From the NCBI RefSeq assembly GCF_001665235.1, contig NZ_LZSC01000056.1, positions 1 to 59,393 of the forward strand: DNA of 59,393 bases. Direction: 5' to 3'. Within the stretch, counting starts at the first letter, position 1; each line of letters starts with the position of its first letter. Below the pieces are notes generated by a model, which was given only the letters and a program-made list of their open reading frames with translations, did no database searches and was not told the DNA's origin. A program made the position numbers and the translations under genes. Below are positions 6,793 to 15,773 of this stretch, one piece after another. Source of the stretch: Mycobacterium sp. 1100029.7 (GTDB lineage: Bacteria; Actinomycetota; Actinomycetes; Mycobacteriales; Mycobacteriaceae).

Positions 6793-9700
6793 GCGCCCGG
6801 TTCGTCGGCTGCCGGTTCGATGGGTTGGATGACCCCGATGGTCTTGTTCAGCCAGTTCGGCGCCAGCCACGAGACGGCGGTGGCGCCCGCCGTCGCGCCC
6901 ATCACGCCCGACCAGGCGATCGGACCCAGCGGAGTGCAGCCGAAAAACTGGCTGATGACCGGGGTTTGGACGATGCCGACCAGCACGCCCGCGCTGCCCA
7001 GTGCGGTCGCCACGACCAGTGGACTGTGTTGGCGGGTCAGCAGCGTCTGCGCCAGCTGAGTGGTCACCAGGGCTGTCAATCCCATTGTCGCCGTGCGACG
7101 CTCGCTGCCCGGTGTATAGCGTCCGATGCCCCAGGCCGTCGTCGCGCCCGCGGCCGTGACGACACCTCGGGTGATGATCTGGCGCATCAACGGGGCATCG
7201 AGAGAGGGGGTGGGGCCGGTCAGCACCGCGAGACGGTGTGCGGCACGGGCGTTTTCGGCCTGCTCTTCGTTTTCGTACAGCGTCTCGTCTGGCTCGACAT
7301 ATTGCGAGGTGACCGCTACCGCAAGGGCGGGGAACATGTCGGTGAGCAGGTTGACCAGCAGCAGCTGACGAGTTCCCACCGGTGCACGGCCCTGGCCGAA
7401 CGCGGTCCCGATGATGGTGAACAGCACTTCACCCACGTTGCCGCCGACCAGAATCGTGACGGCGTCACGGACGCCGGCCCACATGCTGCGGCCCTCGACC
7501 AAGGCGTCGAGCAGCACGCTCAAATCCCGGTCGGTCAAGACGATGTCGGCGGCGCTACGGGCCGCGGATGAACCACGCCCACTGACTCCGATACCGACAT
7601 CGGCCATCCGGATCGCGGCGGCGTCGTTGGCACCGTCACCCACCATGGCGGTGACCCGCCCACTGCGCTGCAGTGCGGCTACGATCTGCACCTTCTGCTC
7701 CGGGCTGACGCGGGCGAAAACCTGGACGTTGGAAACGACCTTGGCACAGGCATCTTCGTCCAGGCCGGCAAGCTCGGAACCCGTGACCACCCGCGCATCC
7801 GCCGGAAGTCCCAGCTGACGGGCGATCGCCCGCGCGGTGATCGGGTGGTCGCCGGTGATCAGCACGACGTCGCGGCCGGCGGCCTCGAGCGCCTCGATCA
7901 GCGGCCGCGACGAGGCCCGTGCGGTGTCCGCCAGACCGACATAACCCAGCAGTTCCAGGTCCTGCGCAGTGGCGTCGACGGCGTCGACGTCGGTGTCCTC
8001 GTCATGACTCGTGCCGTTGGGCCACGGGCGTCGCGCTACCGCCAGTACCCGCAAGCCTCGCTCGGCCAGCCCGCGGACCACTGATTCGGCGTGCGCTCGC
8101 TCGGCGTCCGGGTCGCCGAATCGGCAGCGGGGCAGCACCACCTCGGGGGCGCCCTTGAGCATCAACACGGGCGACTTCGGGTCGTCGCTCAGGGTGCCGA
8201 TCGCGGCGGCGTAACCACGGCTGGATTCGAATGGGACCTCGGCGAGCAATTGCCATCCCGAATTGTTCTTGCTGAGCAGGAAACTGGCTGCGGTGATGAT
8301 CGCCTCGTCGGTGGCGTGCGCGTGGCCTTGTCCCTCCTGGGGTTGCGAGGACGCCCAGGCGGCCGCCCGCAGCACCGCGGCGGAGCGTGGGTCCTCGGCC
8401 TCGGGATAGGGATCGCCCGGACGGGCGTCACGCGGCACTGCGCACAAAACGCGCAGCCGGTTCTCGGTCAGCGTGCCGGTCTTGTCGAAACATACGGTGT
8501 CCACGCGGCCCAGTGCCTCGATGGTGCGCGGCGAGCGAACCAGCACCCCGCGCGCCGTCAGCCGTTGCGCGGCGGCCAACTGCGACAGCGTGGCCACCAG
8601 CGGCAGACCCTCGGGGACCGCGGCCACCGCGATCGCGACGCCGTCGGCGACGGCCTGACGCAGCGACGCGCGGCGCAGTAATGCCAACGCCGTCACGGCG
8701 GCACCGCCGGACAGAGTCAACGGCAGCACCTTGGAGGTGAGCTCGCGCAACCGGGCCTGGACACCGGCCGACGTCTCGACGTCGGACACCGCCGAAATAG
8801 CCCGGTGCGCAGCAGTATTGACGCCGGTAGCCACGACGATCGCCCGTGCGTGGCCCGCGACGATCGTGCTGCCCTCGAACAGCATGCTGGCCCGCTCGGG
8901 GTCGTTGACGGCGACCGGTTCCACCTGCTTGTCCACCGGCAGCGACTCGCCGGTGAGCAGCGACTCGTCGACCTCGAGGTCTTCGGCCACCAGCAGACGC
9001 GCGTCGGCCGGAACCACCTCCGGTGCGGCCAGGTCGATGACGTCGCCGGGCCGCAGCGACTTCGCGGACACCGTTGCGGTGCGGGTGGCGTGCTGAGCCG
9101 CCTCCAGGCGGCGTCGGGTGGTGGCCACCGCGGGCACCACGACGCGGCGTACCAGCTGATCCTGTTCGGCGAACAGCTCGGCGGCGGCCGCCTCGGCCCG
9201 TAGTCGTTGTGCCCCACCGGTTATCGCGTTGACGGTCATCACACCGCCGACCAGGAGGGCGTCGATGTTACTGCCGACGATGGCCGATGCGGCCGCCCCG
9301 ACGGCCAGAATCGGGGTCAACGGGTCGGCGAGTTCGACGCGGGTCGCCGAGGCCAGCCGCCCCAGGTTGTGCAGCGGTCCACGCAGTCCCGCGAACGGAG
9401 GGCTGTAGGACAGGTCGTCGAGGCGGCGCCGCCACGACGGGGTCAGGGTCTCCACGGCCAACGGCCGCGAGCCGCCGGCCAGCCGCGAGTACACGATCTC
9501 CGGGTCCAGCGCGTGCCAGGCGGTGAGCGGCTGCGGGGTCGGGTCGGGTAGCCGCAAAACCCTGCTGGCCGAGAAGGTTCCGGCGACCAGTGCGGTGGCC
9601 GCGGCGGCATTGACCGGATTGAGCCAGCGGCGGAAGCTCAACGGCGTGGTGGGTCGCTCCTGCTCGCTGCCGGTGACCAACAGCAGCCCGGCCAGCGTGG

Positions 9701-11642
9701 TACCGCCCTGCGCCAGATGCACTGCCGATTCACTGGCAGAGCGGGCGACCGGAATGGCGGACAGGATCCGTACCGCGGCGGCCAGATCGGTGCCGGTGAT
9801 GATGTCCGCGGTCCAGGGTGTGGCTGCGCGTGGATCATCAAGTGCCACACCGATATCCGCGATCGCCAGGGCGGCCAGTGTATCGGTGGAGGCAAAGTCG
9901 CGGTGCACCGCGGTGATCAGCAGCACCGGTCCACGGTCGGCACGTAGCTCACGCACCACGCTCAGCAGCGGCGTGCCCGGTGGATGCGTCGCGGCGACGC
10001 TCGCGGTCAGATCTTCGGTGCCGGCCACATGCCGCAACACCACGCGCGCGCCGGTCCGGTTCGCGGTCTGCAGCAGCGGGATCGCATACGGGTCGACTTC
10101 CCAACCGACCTCCACGCGGCCTACTCGCTCACCGTCGACCACCAGGTCGGCGATTTCCAGACCCTGGGCGGGCGTCGCCGAAGGGCCTTGTGCCGGAACC
10201 CATCTCAACTGTGCTCCAGTAGCGGGCAGCTCGTCCGGGTCGGGTTCGGGCGCCTTTTCGCCGTGCAGCAACGCGTCGACGACCTCATAGACGCGGTCGT
10301 CGTCCCAGCCGGGCGCTTCCCCGACCGAGTGCAGCACCGCGCGATGATCACCACGCAGCGCGGCGCCGTCGATCACCACCACTTTCACGCGGTCCAAGCG
10401 CCGCAGCGCTCCCGGATCGAGAATCAGCTGGCCGCCGTTGGCCAGCCCGCGGCCCAGCGTCGCCGCGAACGCCTGCCGGCCCATGTGCGCGGCTCGGGGC
10501 ACACCGGCTTCGATCGCGGCCGCGGCGTCTTCGGTTCCGCCGCCGGCCACCAACGCACTGGCCGCGGCGATCAGCGACCCGTTGGCCGCCGAATCGACGT
10601 AGCTCTCCACCGGCCCGGCCATCGAGCCCTTCTCTTTGTCCATCGCGGCATCGATGGTTCCGCCGACCACGACGTGCGACGCCTCGCCGGCCGCCGCGGC
10701 GCCCCAGCTGTGCCGGGGTATCTGTGACCTCACCCCGGCCGAGGAGATGACCGGGACCACCGGCGCCTGCGGACGCGCGGGCGTGGCCAGCTGCGGCTCG
10801 CGGTCCCGCCACACCCGGCGGTGCGCCGCGGCCTCGGTGATCTGCAGGGTCCGCTGCGTCATGTCGAGCAGCGGTGTGCCGAACGACTGGGTCAGCCCGT
10901 GCGCGGCCGCGGTCGCGGCCGCCAGGGCGACATCGGTGCCGACCCGCCCGAGCCGCGACTCCAGGATCGAGACCATGCGCGGCTGATGGTTGATCAGCGC
11001 GGCCGCCGCCCGGGTAGTCTGCGGTGCCGCGGGTAGCCGGGTCACCCAGCCGGTCAGAGCGGCGGTCATCGCGACCACGTCCATGGCCGCCGCGGTGAGC
11101 GGCACCAGGATCGCCAACGGGTTGCCCGGGTCGGCGAACGGCGCGGCGACGGGCACGTCCGACTTCGTGGAAGCCAGGTCGGCGGCGACAGCAGCGACCG
11201 TCGAGCGGACCTGGTCGACGACGGCTTCGTGGTCCGCGTCGTCGGCGAGTTCGACGACCAGCCGGCCCAGCGCCCCCTCGACGTGGGCCTCGGCCACGCC
11301 GGAAATCCGTCGAACCGGCTCCTCGACCACCGCCGAGTACTCGTACCAGCGCGAGAACGGGAGCAACGGGTCCAGGTCCAGGTGGACCCGCTGCCCGCTC
11401 TGCCAGCGCACCGGCGGTTTGATGTGTTCCGGGGAACCGTCGGCCGGGACGTTCATCCCCAGGGCGCGGCCGGTGGAGTTGGCCACCGATTGCACGACCG
11501 GGCCGGCCAGTTCGACAACCGGGCTCGCCAGCAGCTGCACGGCACCCGCAGCCCCGGCCGCGGTGGACACGCCGGCTTTGACTATCTGGGCCGCTCCGCC
11601 GGTGACACCAGCGACCACGCTGGATACACCCGGAATCTTCAT
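6789..11642 (-). CDS. ctpI: Giant cation-transporting P-type ATPase CtpI
   Basis: 1617 residues, close to the remembered ~1630 of M. tuberculosis CtpI (Rv0107c). The C-terminal half is a full P-type ATPase: TGES near residue 897 (actuator), PEGLP near 1010 (P2-like transmembrane ion site), phosphorylation motif DKTGT near 1053, and GDGAND in the hinge. An N-terminal segment of roughly 100-150 looks like a ferredoxin-fold metal-binding module. Residues about 350-650 resemble a second P-domain that has lost its catalytic residues: the aspartate motif reads IDGAAL near 425, and an ADIGVALDD stretch mimics the later ADVGIGVSG. Start ATG has GAAGGA eight bases upstream. The transported ion is unknown. 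It follows the Rv0106 ortholog as in M. tuberculosis, apart from the two-gene insertion. Confidence 0.93.
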   Translation of the reverse strand: MKIPGVSSVVAGVTGGAAQIVKAGVSTAAGAAGAVQLLASPVVELAGPVVQSVANSTGRALGMNVPADGSPEHIKPPVRWQSGQRVHLDLDPLLPFSRWYEYSAVVEEPVRRISGVAEAHVEGALGRLVVELADDADHEAVVDQVRSTVAAVAADLASTKSDVPVAAPFADPGNPLAILVPLTAAAMDVVAMTAALTGWVTRLPAAPQTTRAAAALINHQPRMVSILESRLGRVGTDVALAAATAAAHGLTQSFGTPLLDMTQRTLQITEAAAHRRVWRDREPQLATPARPQAPVVPVISSAGVRSQIPRHSWGAAAAGEASHVVVGGTIDAAMDKEKGSMAGPVESYVDSAANGSLIAAASALVAGGGTEDAAAAIEAGVPRAAHMGRQAFAATLGRGLANGGQLILDPGALRRLDRVKVVVIDGAALRGDHRAVLHSVGEAPGWDDDRVYEVVDALLHGEKAPEPDPDELPATGAQLRWVPAQGPSATPAQGLEIADLVVDGERVGRVEVGWEVDPYAIPLLQTANRTGARVVLRHVAGTEDLTASVAATHPPGTPLLSVVRELRADRGPVLLITAVHRDFASTDTLAALAIADIGVALDDPRAATPWTADIITGTDLAAAVRILSAIPVARSASESAVHLAQGGTTLAGLLLVTGSEQERPTTPLSFRRWLNPVNAAAATALVAGTFSASRVLRLPDPTPQPLTAWHALDPEIVYSRLAGGSRPLAVETLTPSWRRRLDDLSYSPPFAGLRGPLHNLGRLASATRVELADPLTPILAVGAAASAIVGSNIDALLVGGVMTVNAITGGAQRLRAEAAAAELFAEQDQLVRRVVVPAVATTRRRLEAAQHATRTATVSAKSLRPGDVIDLAAPEVVPADARLLVAEDLEVDESLLTGESLPVDKQVEPVAVNDPERASMLFEGSTIVAGHARAIVVATGVNTAAHRAISAVSDVETSAGVQARLRELTSKVLPLTLSGGAAVTALALLRRASLRQAVADGVAIAVAAVPEGLPLVATLSQLAAAQRLTARGVLVRSPRTIEALGRVDTVCFDKTGTLTENRLRVLCAVPRDARPGDPYPEAEDPRSAAVLRAAAWASSQPQEGQGHAHATDEAIITAASFLLSKNNSGWQLLAEVPFESSRGYAAAIGTLSDDPKSPVLMLKGAPEVVLPRCRFGDPDAERAHAESVVRGLAERGLRVLAVARRPWPNGTSHDEDTDVDAVDATAQDLELLGYVGLADTARASSRPLIEALEAAGRDVVLITGDHPITARAIARQLGLPADARVVTGSELAGLDEDACAKVVSNVQVFARVSPEQKVQIVAALQRSGRVTAMVGDGANDAAAIRMADVGIGVSGRGSSAARSAADIVLTDRDLSVLLDALVEGRSMWAGVRDAVTILVGGNVGEVLFTIIGTAFGQGRAPVGTRQLLLVNLLTDMFPALAVAVTSQYVEPDETLYENEEQAENARAAHRLAVLTGPTPSLDAPLMRQIITRGVVTAAGATTAWGIGRYTPGSERRTATMGLTALVTTQLAQTLLTRQHSPLVVATALGSAGVLVGIVQTPVISQFFGCTPLGPIAWSGVMGATAGATAVSWLAPNWLNKTIGVIQPIEPAADEPGA

Positions 11643-11683
11643 TCAGTCATCCTTCGAGACGTCTACCGCGCTAATAATCCTGG

Positions 11684-11695
11684 GGTCCTAGGACC
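11684..11695. promoter_or_regulatory. Perfect 12-bp palindrome upstream of ctpI
   Basis: GGTCCTAGGACC lies 42 bp before the ctpI start codon, about where a -35 region would fall for a leftward promoter. A TATTAG-like -10 candidate lies closer to the gene. It may be an operator for ctpI. The regulator is unknown, and a 12-bp palindrome can arise by chance. Confidence 0.35.
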
Positions 11696-11798
11696 TGTCC
11701 ACAGAAGTACCCGGAGGCAGGCCGGGCGATGACACCAATGGCTTTGGTGATGGGTATTCGCCGTGTGACCAGCGGGTGTTATCGCGTCCTTGGGGAGT

Positions 11799-12752
11799 TT
11801 ACCGGCTGGGCGGCAGATCAAACGTCGCGAACAACGCCGGGTCGAGGAACACCGTGATGCCCGCAATGCCTTCGGGGCCCGGGGTCAGCAGGTGTATGGA
11901 ATGCGCCCGCAGCACACCGTCATCGGCCCGCCGATACTCGGCAACGGCGGGCTGGTCATTCGCAGCTGTCGGGACCATGGCGATGTCACCGGCGTGGGTA
12001 AAGGCCCGCGCGGCAAGGAATTTCATTACGGTGTCGCGTCCGCTGAACCACGCGGGCACCGGCGGCATCTCGAGTCGGACGTCGGACTGCAGCAACTCGG
12101 TGAGGGCGGCCATGTCAGCGTTTTCGAATGCCGCGCAATAACGGTCGAGCAATGCACGCCGCTGCGCGTCATCGGGTTCGACCGCGTGGTCCTCGGTGGG
12201 GGAAATCTCGGTGAGCCGGGCTCGGGCCCGCTGTAACGAGCTGTTGACCGAGGCGGGTGTGGTTTCCAGAAGCTCGGCCACTTCGGCGGCGCTGAACTGC
12301 ACGACGTCGCGCAGAATCAGCACCGCCCGCTGGCGCGCGGGCAATTCTTGCAGTGCTGTCATCACGGCCAACCGCAGACTGAGCCGGGCGGTGACCGTAT
12401 CCTCCGGCGTCGCCGGCACCTGCGCGTCCGGGATCGGCTCCAGCCAGGGGTGGGCGGCGCCGCCGGCGAGGTCGGTGTCGGGGTCGACCGAACTGTCGCC
12501 GAGGCCGGCGGGCAGCACGCGCCGGGCGCGGTTTTCCAGCGCGCGCAGGCACGCCGTGGTGGCAATGCGGTACAGCCAGGTGCGCAGCGCCGCGCGCTCC
12601 TCGAATGCCTGATATCCGCGCCAGCCCCGCAAGTAGGTTTCCTGGACCAGGTCTTCGGCGTCGTGCACCGACCCGAGCATTCGGTAGCAATGCGCGATCA
12701 ACTCGGCACGAAACGGGGCCGCGTGCGCGATGAAATCTTCCTGAGCCGGCAC
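11799..12752 (-). CDS. ECF RNA polymerase sigma factor with C-terminal SnoaL-like domain (SigG/SigX5 subfamily)
   Basis: 317 residues. Sigma region 2 covers roughly residues 10-80 (YRMLGSVHDAEDLVQETYLR, WLYRIATTACL), and region 4 covers about 125-180 (ALQELPARQRAVLILRDVVQFSAAEVAELL, then a helix-turn-helix). After a linker, residues about 195-310 form a SnoaL/NTF2-like domain (LLDRYCAAFENADMAALTELL, MPPVPAWFSGRD), typical of ECF factors that regulate through a fused C-terminal domain rather than a separate anti-sigma factor. No anti-sigma gene is adjacent. It diverges from an SDR gene across a 189-bp region with two inverted repeats. The target regulon is unknown. Confidence 0.9.
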   Translation of the reverse strand: MPAQEDFIAHAAPFRAELIAHCYRMLGSVHDAEDLVQETYLRGWRGYQAFEERAALRTWLYRIATTACLRALENRARRVLPAGLGDSSVDPDTDLAGGAAHPWLEPIPDAQVPATPEDTVTARLSLRLAVMTALQELPARQRAVLILRDVVQFSAAEVAELLETTPASVNSSLQRARARLTEISPTEDHAVEPDDAQRRALLDRYCAAFENADMAALTELLQSDVRLEMPPVPAWFSGRDTVMKFLAARAFTHAGDIAMVPTAANDQPAVAEYRRADDGVLRAHSIHLLTPGPEGIAGITVFLDPALFATFDLPPSR

Positions 12753-12830
12753 GGTCGCTCTCCTATCGCGGACTCGGCCACCACGTGGCCGGAAACGCTA
12801 CTAGAAGTACAGAGACATCGGGACGGCGAA

Positions 12831-12854
12831 ATTCATCGGCCGCGCGCGATGAAT
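12831..12854. promoter_or_regulatory. Inverted repeat in the sigma factor/SDR divergent region
   Basis: ATTCATCG at 12831-12838 and CGATGAAT at 12847-12854 form perfect 8-bp arms with an 8-bp GC-rich spacer. The position, between two divergent genes, fits an operator, but no regulator is identified. Confidence 0.4.
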
Positions 12855-12894
12855 TCAGCCGAGGCGCCGTATCTGAATTAGTGAACCTCTAGCC

Positions 12895-12915
12895 ATGCCG
12901 GTGCCGCACCGGCAT
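12895..12915. promoter_or_regulatory. Perfect 21-bp palindrome in the SDR leader
   Basis: Arms ATGCCGGTGC (12895-12904) and GCACCGGCAT (12906-12915) are exact complements around one central C. The site ends 26 bp before the SDR start codon at 12942. It could be a repressor operator or an RNA hairpin in the 5' untranslated region; there is no T-tract, so it is not an obvious terminator. Confidence 0.55.
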
Positions 12916-12941
12916 TGTTCACGCAGAAAGCGAGAACGGAA

Positions 12942-13712
12942 ATGAATCAGCCCATCCGTACCCATGCCGACGGCCTCGCGGGCACCACTGCGATCGTGAC
13001 GGGGGCCAGCCGTGGATTCGGTCGCGCCATCGCAACGGCATTGACACACGCCGGCGCCGACGTCGTCGGGGTCGCCCGCACCGCCGCGTTGCTCGACGAG
13101 GTCCGCGGTGAGCTCGGCGACACCTTCCTCCCGGTGGTCGCCGACGCCGCCGATCCGGCAACGGCGAGCGAGCTCATCGAGAAGTACGCGCCCCACACGC
13201 TGGTGCTGGGTGCCGGGTCCGCACCGCAGATGCGCCCCCTGCAGGAGCAGAGCTGGGAAACCTTCAGCGCGAACTGGAATGTCGATGTCGCGCAGGCGTT
13301 TCACTGGACCCGCGCGGCGTTGCAACGTCCGTTGGCGCCGGGCAGCACCGTGATCCTGCTGTCCAGCGGTGCCGCGGTCAACGGGTCGCCACTGTCCGGT
13401 GGGTATGCGGGCGCCAAGGCGACCGTCCGGTTCATCGGCAGCTATGCGGCCGGCGAGTCGGACCGGGCCGGTATGGGCATCACGTTCGCGTCGGTGCTGC
13501 CGCGGCTGACGGCGGTGACCGCGCTGGGCGCCAAAGCCGCCGCCGCCTACGCCCAGCGCCAGGGCGTCGATGTCGACACCTTTGTCGAGTCGACGGGACC
13601 CGTGCTCACCGCCGAACAGGTCGGTACGGCGGTGAGGGCGATCGCCGTCGGCGAAGCCGGACAACACGGTGCGTACCTGCTCACGGCTGCCGGCCTGGCT
13701 GAGTTGAACTGA
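12942..13712 (+). CDS. SDR family NAD(P)-dependent oxidoreductase
   Basis: 256 residues from ATG 12942 (MNQPIRTHADGLAGTTAIV). The cofactor motif is TGASRGFGRAIA near residue 20, the catalytic serine is in VILLSSGAAV, and the YAGAK segment supplies the Tyr-x-x-x-Lys pair near residue 155. This start was preferred over an in-frame codon 27 bases upstream because a purine-rich GAGAACGGAA stretch lies directly before it. It is followed after 31 bp by a DUF899 gene on the same strand, so the two may be co-transcribed and end at the terminator near 14.54 kb. Substrate unknown. Confidence 0.85.
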   Translation: MNQPIRTHADGLAGTTAIVTGASRGFGRAIATALTHAGADVVGVARTAALLDEVRGELGDTFLPVVADAADPATASELIEKYAPHTLVLGAGSAPQMRPLQEQSWETFSANWNVDVAQAFHWTRAALQRPLAPGSTVILLSSGAAVNGSPLSGGYAGAKATVRFIGSYAAGESDRAGMGITFASVLPRLTAVTALGAKAAAAYAQRQGVDVDTFVESTGPVLTAEQVGTAVRAIAVGEAGQHGAYLLTAAGLAELN

Positions 13713-13743
13713 CGACACCCGAAATCGGAAGGCGGACAACACA

Positions 13744-14529
13744 ATGGACACACCCGCGGTCGTGTCGGCCCCGCAGTGGCAGGTCGAACATCAGCGAATG
13801 CTGGTGAAAGAGAAGGAGTTCACCCGGGCTCGTGACGAACTCGCCGCGCTGCGGCGGCGGATGCCGTGGCAGGCCGTCGACACGCAGTACCAGTTCGAGG
13901 GGCCCGGCGGGGCAGTGGATTTGCTGGGTCTGTTCGAGGGCCGGCGTCAGCTGATCGTCTATCGTGCCTTCTTCGGTCCCGACGTCCACGGCTGGCCGGA
14001 GCATGCCTGTCGCGGTTGCTCGATGATCGCCGACCACATCGGAAATCTCGCCCACCTCAACGCCCGCGACACCACGCTGGTGTTCGCCTCGCGTGCGCCG
14101 CAGCCGGACATCGAGCGGCTCAAGGCGCGGATGGGTTGGCACATGCCGTGGTACACGATCACCGACAGCTTTGATGTCGACTTCGGCGTGCACGAGTGGC
14201 ACGGGACGAATGCGTTCATCCACGACGGCGATCGGGTCTATCGCACCTATTTCATCAACAATCGGGGCGACGAGGCGCTGGGCACCACGTGGAGCTTCTT
14301 GGACATGACGGCGTTGGGCCGTCAGGAAGCCTGGGAGGATTCGCCGCCGGGATACCCGCAGACCGCGCCGTATGAATGGTGGGATTGGCATGACGCGTAC
14401 GGCCGGCACGAGCCGTCGCGATGGTTCGGCGAACCCGACCCGAATGATCCCAACGACCAACGGCCGCCGCGCGACGAACGGGCGGGACAGAAAGCGAAAT
14501 CGGGGCCGAATAACACGAAAGCGCGGTAG
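13744..14529 (+). CDS. DUF899 thioredoxin-like family protein
   Basis: 261 residues. The family pattern is clear: N-terminal QWQVEHQRMLVKEKEFTRARDEL, then GPGGAVDLLGLFEGRRQLIVYRAFFGPDVHGWPEHACRGCSM, with a CxxC-like CRGC near residue 88, and the late DMTALGRQEAWEDSP block. DUF899 proteins are predicted thioredoxin-fold proteins of unknown function, sometimes encoded near ECF sigma factors, as here. The C-terminal 30 residues are charged and probably disordered. The stop codon lies inside the stem of a strong terminator. Confidence 0.88.
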   Translation: MDTPAVVSAPQWQVEHQRMLVKEKEFTRARDELAALRRRMPWQAVDTQYQFEGPGGAVDLLGLFEGRRQLIVYRAFFGPDVHGWPEHACRGCSMIADHIGNLAHLNARDTTLVFASRAPQPDIERLKARMGWHMPWYTITDSFDVDFGVHEWHGTNAFIHDGDRVYRTYFINNRGDEALGTTWSFLDMTALGRQEAWEDSPPGYPQTAPYEWWDWHDAYGRHEPSRWFGEPDPNDPNDQRPPRDERAGQKAKSGPNNTKAR

Positions 14530-14553
14530 CCGTCGGACGGCTACTCGCGCTTT
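14518..14553 (+). terminator. Rho-independent terminator after the DUF899 gene
   Basis: A long hairpin pairs AAAGCGCG-GTAGCCGTC with GACGGCTAC-TCGCGCTTT, flanked by A and T runs on both sides. It contains the DUF899 stop codon. The symmetric A/T flanks mean it could also stop transcription in the leftward direction, although the hypothetical gene to its right would be read into it. Confidence 0.85.
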
Positions 14554-14574
14554 GTTCACAACGACTGAATTTGC

Positions 14575-14808
14575 TTACAGAATTCGGTGGTGAGCCCTGT
14601 CTACCTGGTATCCGGCCGGGAATGACTTCTCGATGACCTGCAGCTGGTGATCCACACGGGATTCCAGCTCAAGCACTACACAGCTGTCGCCGAGGGCTTT
14701 CGATTCGAGAACTATGTACCGCTGACCACAATCGGTGATCGGGTCGCCCGAGTGCAATTTCTCGACCGGCACCGATTCCGGAGTTCCGTCTACCTCCATT
14801 CCTGACAC
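14575..14808 (-). CDS. Hypothetical 77-residue protein
   Basis: Starts MSGMEVDGTPESVPVEKLHS and ends HHRIL. It is acidic to neutral, without cysteine motifs, signal peptide or membrane segment, and its second half (VVLELESRVDHQLQVIEKSF) has an amphipathic pattern. It fills a gap between the DUF899 terminator and the SnoaL-like gene and reads in the same direction as the latter. No family is recognised. It could be a spurious ORF, but base composition is somewhat lower in GC than its neighbours. Confidence 0.45.
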   Translation of the reverse strand: MSGMEVDGTPESVPVEKLHSGDPITDCGQRYIVLESKALGDSCVVLELESRVDHQLQVIEKSFPAGYQVDRAHHRIL

Positions 14809-14842
14809 GGTAGGTCAATTCCACGGGCGAGGGAATAGACCG

Positions 14843-15214
14843 CTATCCGGCGCCGGCCGGCCGCTGCTTGAAGAACACGCTGACCCGAGCGATCAGGCCG
14901 TCGGTGTCCCGTTCGAAAACAATGCACTCGGGCCACGTGGTCGCGACGCCGTCGATCTCGAAGGTCTCGGACAACTCGGCGAACGACACCCCGGAGTCGA
15001 GGTGCGAGACCCGCTGTACCTGCAGCCGGTGGCCCGGCAAGTCGGTGCATACCTCGCGAAGGTAGGCGACGTAGTGCGCCTTGCCCTCGATCACGTCGCA
15101 GAACGGGCCCTCGCGCACCAGGTCGTGCTCGGCGATAGTGGCGGCTAGTCCGTCCCAGTCGTGCGCGGCCAGGCATTCCAGGTAACGCTCGACGACCTGA
15201 CCCCCAGTGCCCAT
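14843..15214 (-). CDS. SnoaL/NTF2-like nuclear transport factor 2 family protein
   Basis: 123 residues from MGTGGQVVERYLECLAAHDW to FFKQRPAGAG. The pattern of an N-terminal helix (RYLECLAAHDWDGLAATI), an REGPFCDVIEGKAHYVAYL segment and C-terminal beta strands ending RVSVFFKQ is typical of SnoaL-like cone folds, which act as small isomerases or hydrolases or as ligand-binding proteins. The ATG at 15214 is preferred to one nine codons upstream because the fold starts there. It diverges from the SRPBCC gene with a gap of only about 65 bp. No function can be assigned. Confidence 0.75.
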   Translation of the reverse strand: MGTGGQVVERYLECLAAHDWDGLAATIAEHDLVREGPFCDVIEGKAHYVAYLREVCTDLPGHRLQVQRVSHLDSGVSFAELSETFEIDGVATTWPECIVFERDTDGLIARVSVFFKQRPAGAG

Positions 15215-15279
15215 GTCTGCTCCGCTCACTCGTGGGTCCACGGTAGGCGCACGATCGTCGTCGGGCTAGGTTCTCTTCC

Positions 15280-15750
15280 ATGAGCTTGTGGACTGCGCAT
15301 TCCGAACACGCGCTCTCAGAAGCAGTGCCCGCGCCGCCGGAGGCGGTGCGCGACTTCTACGTGGATCTGGACAACATCAAACTCGTGCACCCGCTGATCG
15401 TGTCGGTGGAGTCGCTGGACCGCACCGAGACGCCGGATGGCTACCGGCATAAATACCGGGTGGTCGATCGAATTCCCCTGGGACCCTTCACCAAGGAGAT
15501 CACCTATCAGGCGTGCCTGCATGTCCGCCACCGCGGCTACGTGCTCACCGAGGCCGATCAATCCCCCGGAGTGCGGCTGCGCGGGACGGTCATCTTCGAG
15601 CCGATCCAGGAGCCCGTCGTCGGTACCCGAGTCACCGAGCGCATCCGGATCTCGGCGCCCCGGCTGTTGGCCCCGGTGGTTAGGCGCAAGGCAGTCAAGG
15701 CACACATCGTGATGCTGTCGGGAATCCGGCAGCACTTCGAATCCGCCTGA
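15280..15750 (+). CDS. SRPBCC (polyketide cyclase/START-like) family protein
   Basis: 156 residues. The sequence follows the SRPBCC pattern: a first strand with EHALSEAVPAPPEAVRDFYVDLDNIKLVHPLIVSVE, a central KYRVVDRIPLGPFTKEITYQA segment, and a long C-terminal helix (RRKAVKAHIVMLSGIRQHFES). Such proteins bind hydrophobic ligands or act as cyclases or aromatases. It diverges from the SnoaL-like gene and converges on the alcohol dehydrogenase gene, 23 bp stop to stop. Its role next to a catabolic cluster is not established. Confidence 0.8.
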   Translation: MSLWTAHSEHALSEAVPAPPEAVRDFYVDLDNIKLVHPLIVSVESLDRTETPDGYRHKYRVVDRIPLGPFTKEITYQACLHVRHRGYVLTEADQSPGVRLRGTVIFEPIQEPVVGTRVTERIRISAPRLLAPVVRRKAVKAHIVMLSGIRQHFESA

Positions 15751-15773
15751 GCTGCTTTGGATTCAGCGATCGG

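Noticed and set aside
5881..6870. A 329-codon minus-strand frame across the FadD12-like gene
   Set aside because: No recognisable domain, and it overlaps both the fadD and ctpI coding regions, which have clear motifs.
11733..11749. Small hairpin CACCAA/TTGGTG between ctpI and the sigma factor
   Set aside because: Six-base arms and no T-tract; too weak to call a terminator or operator.
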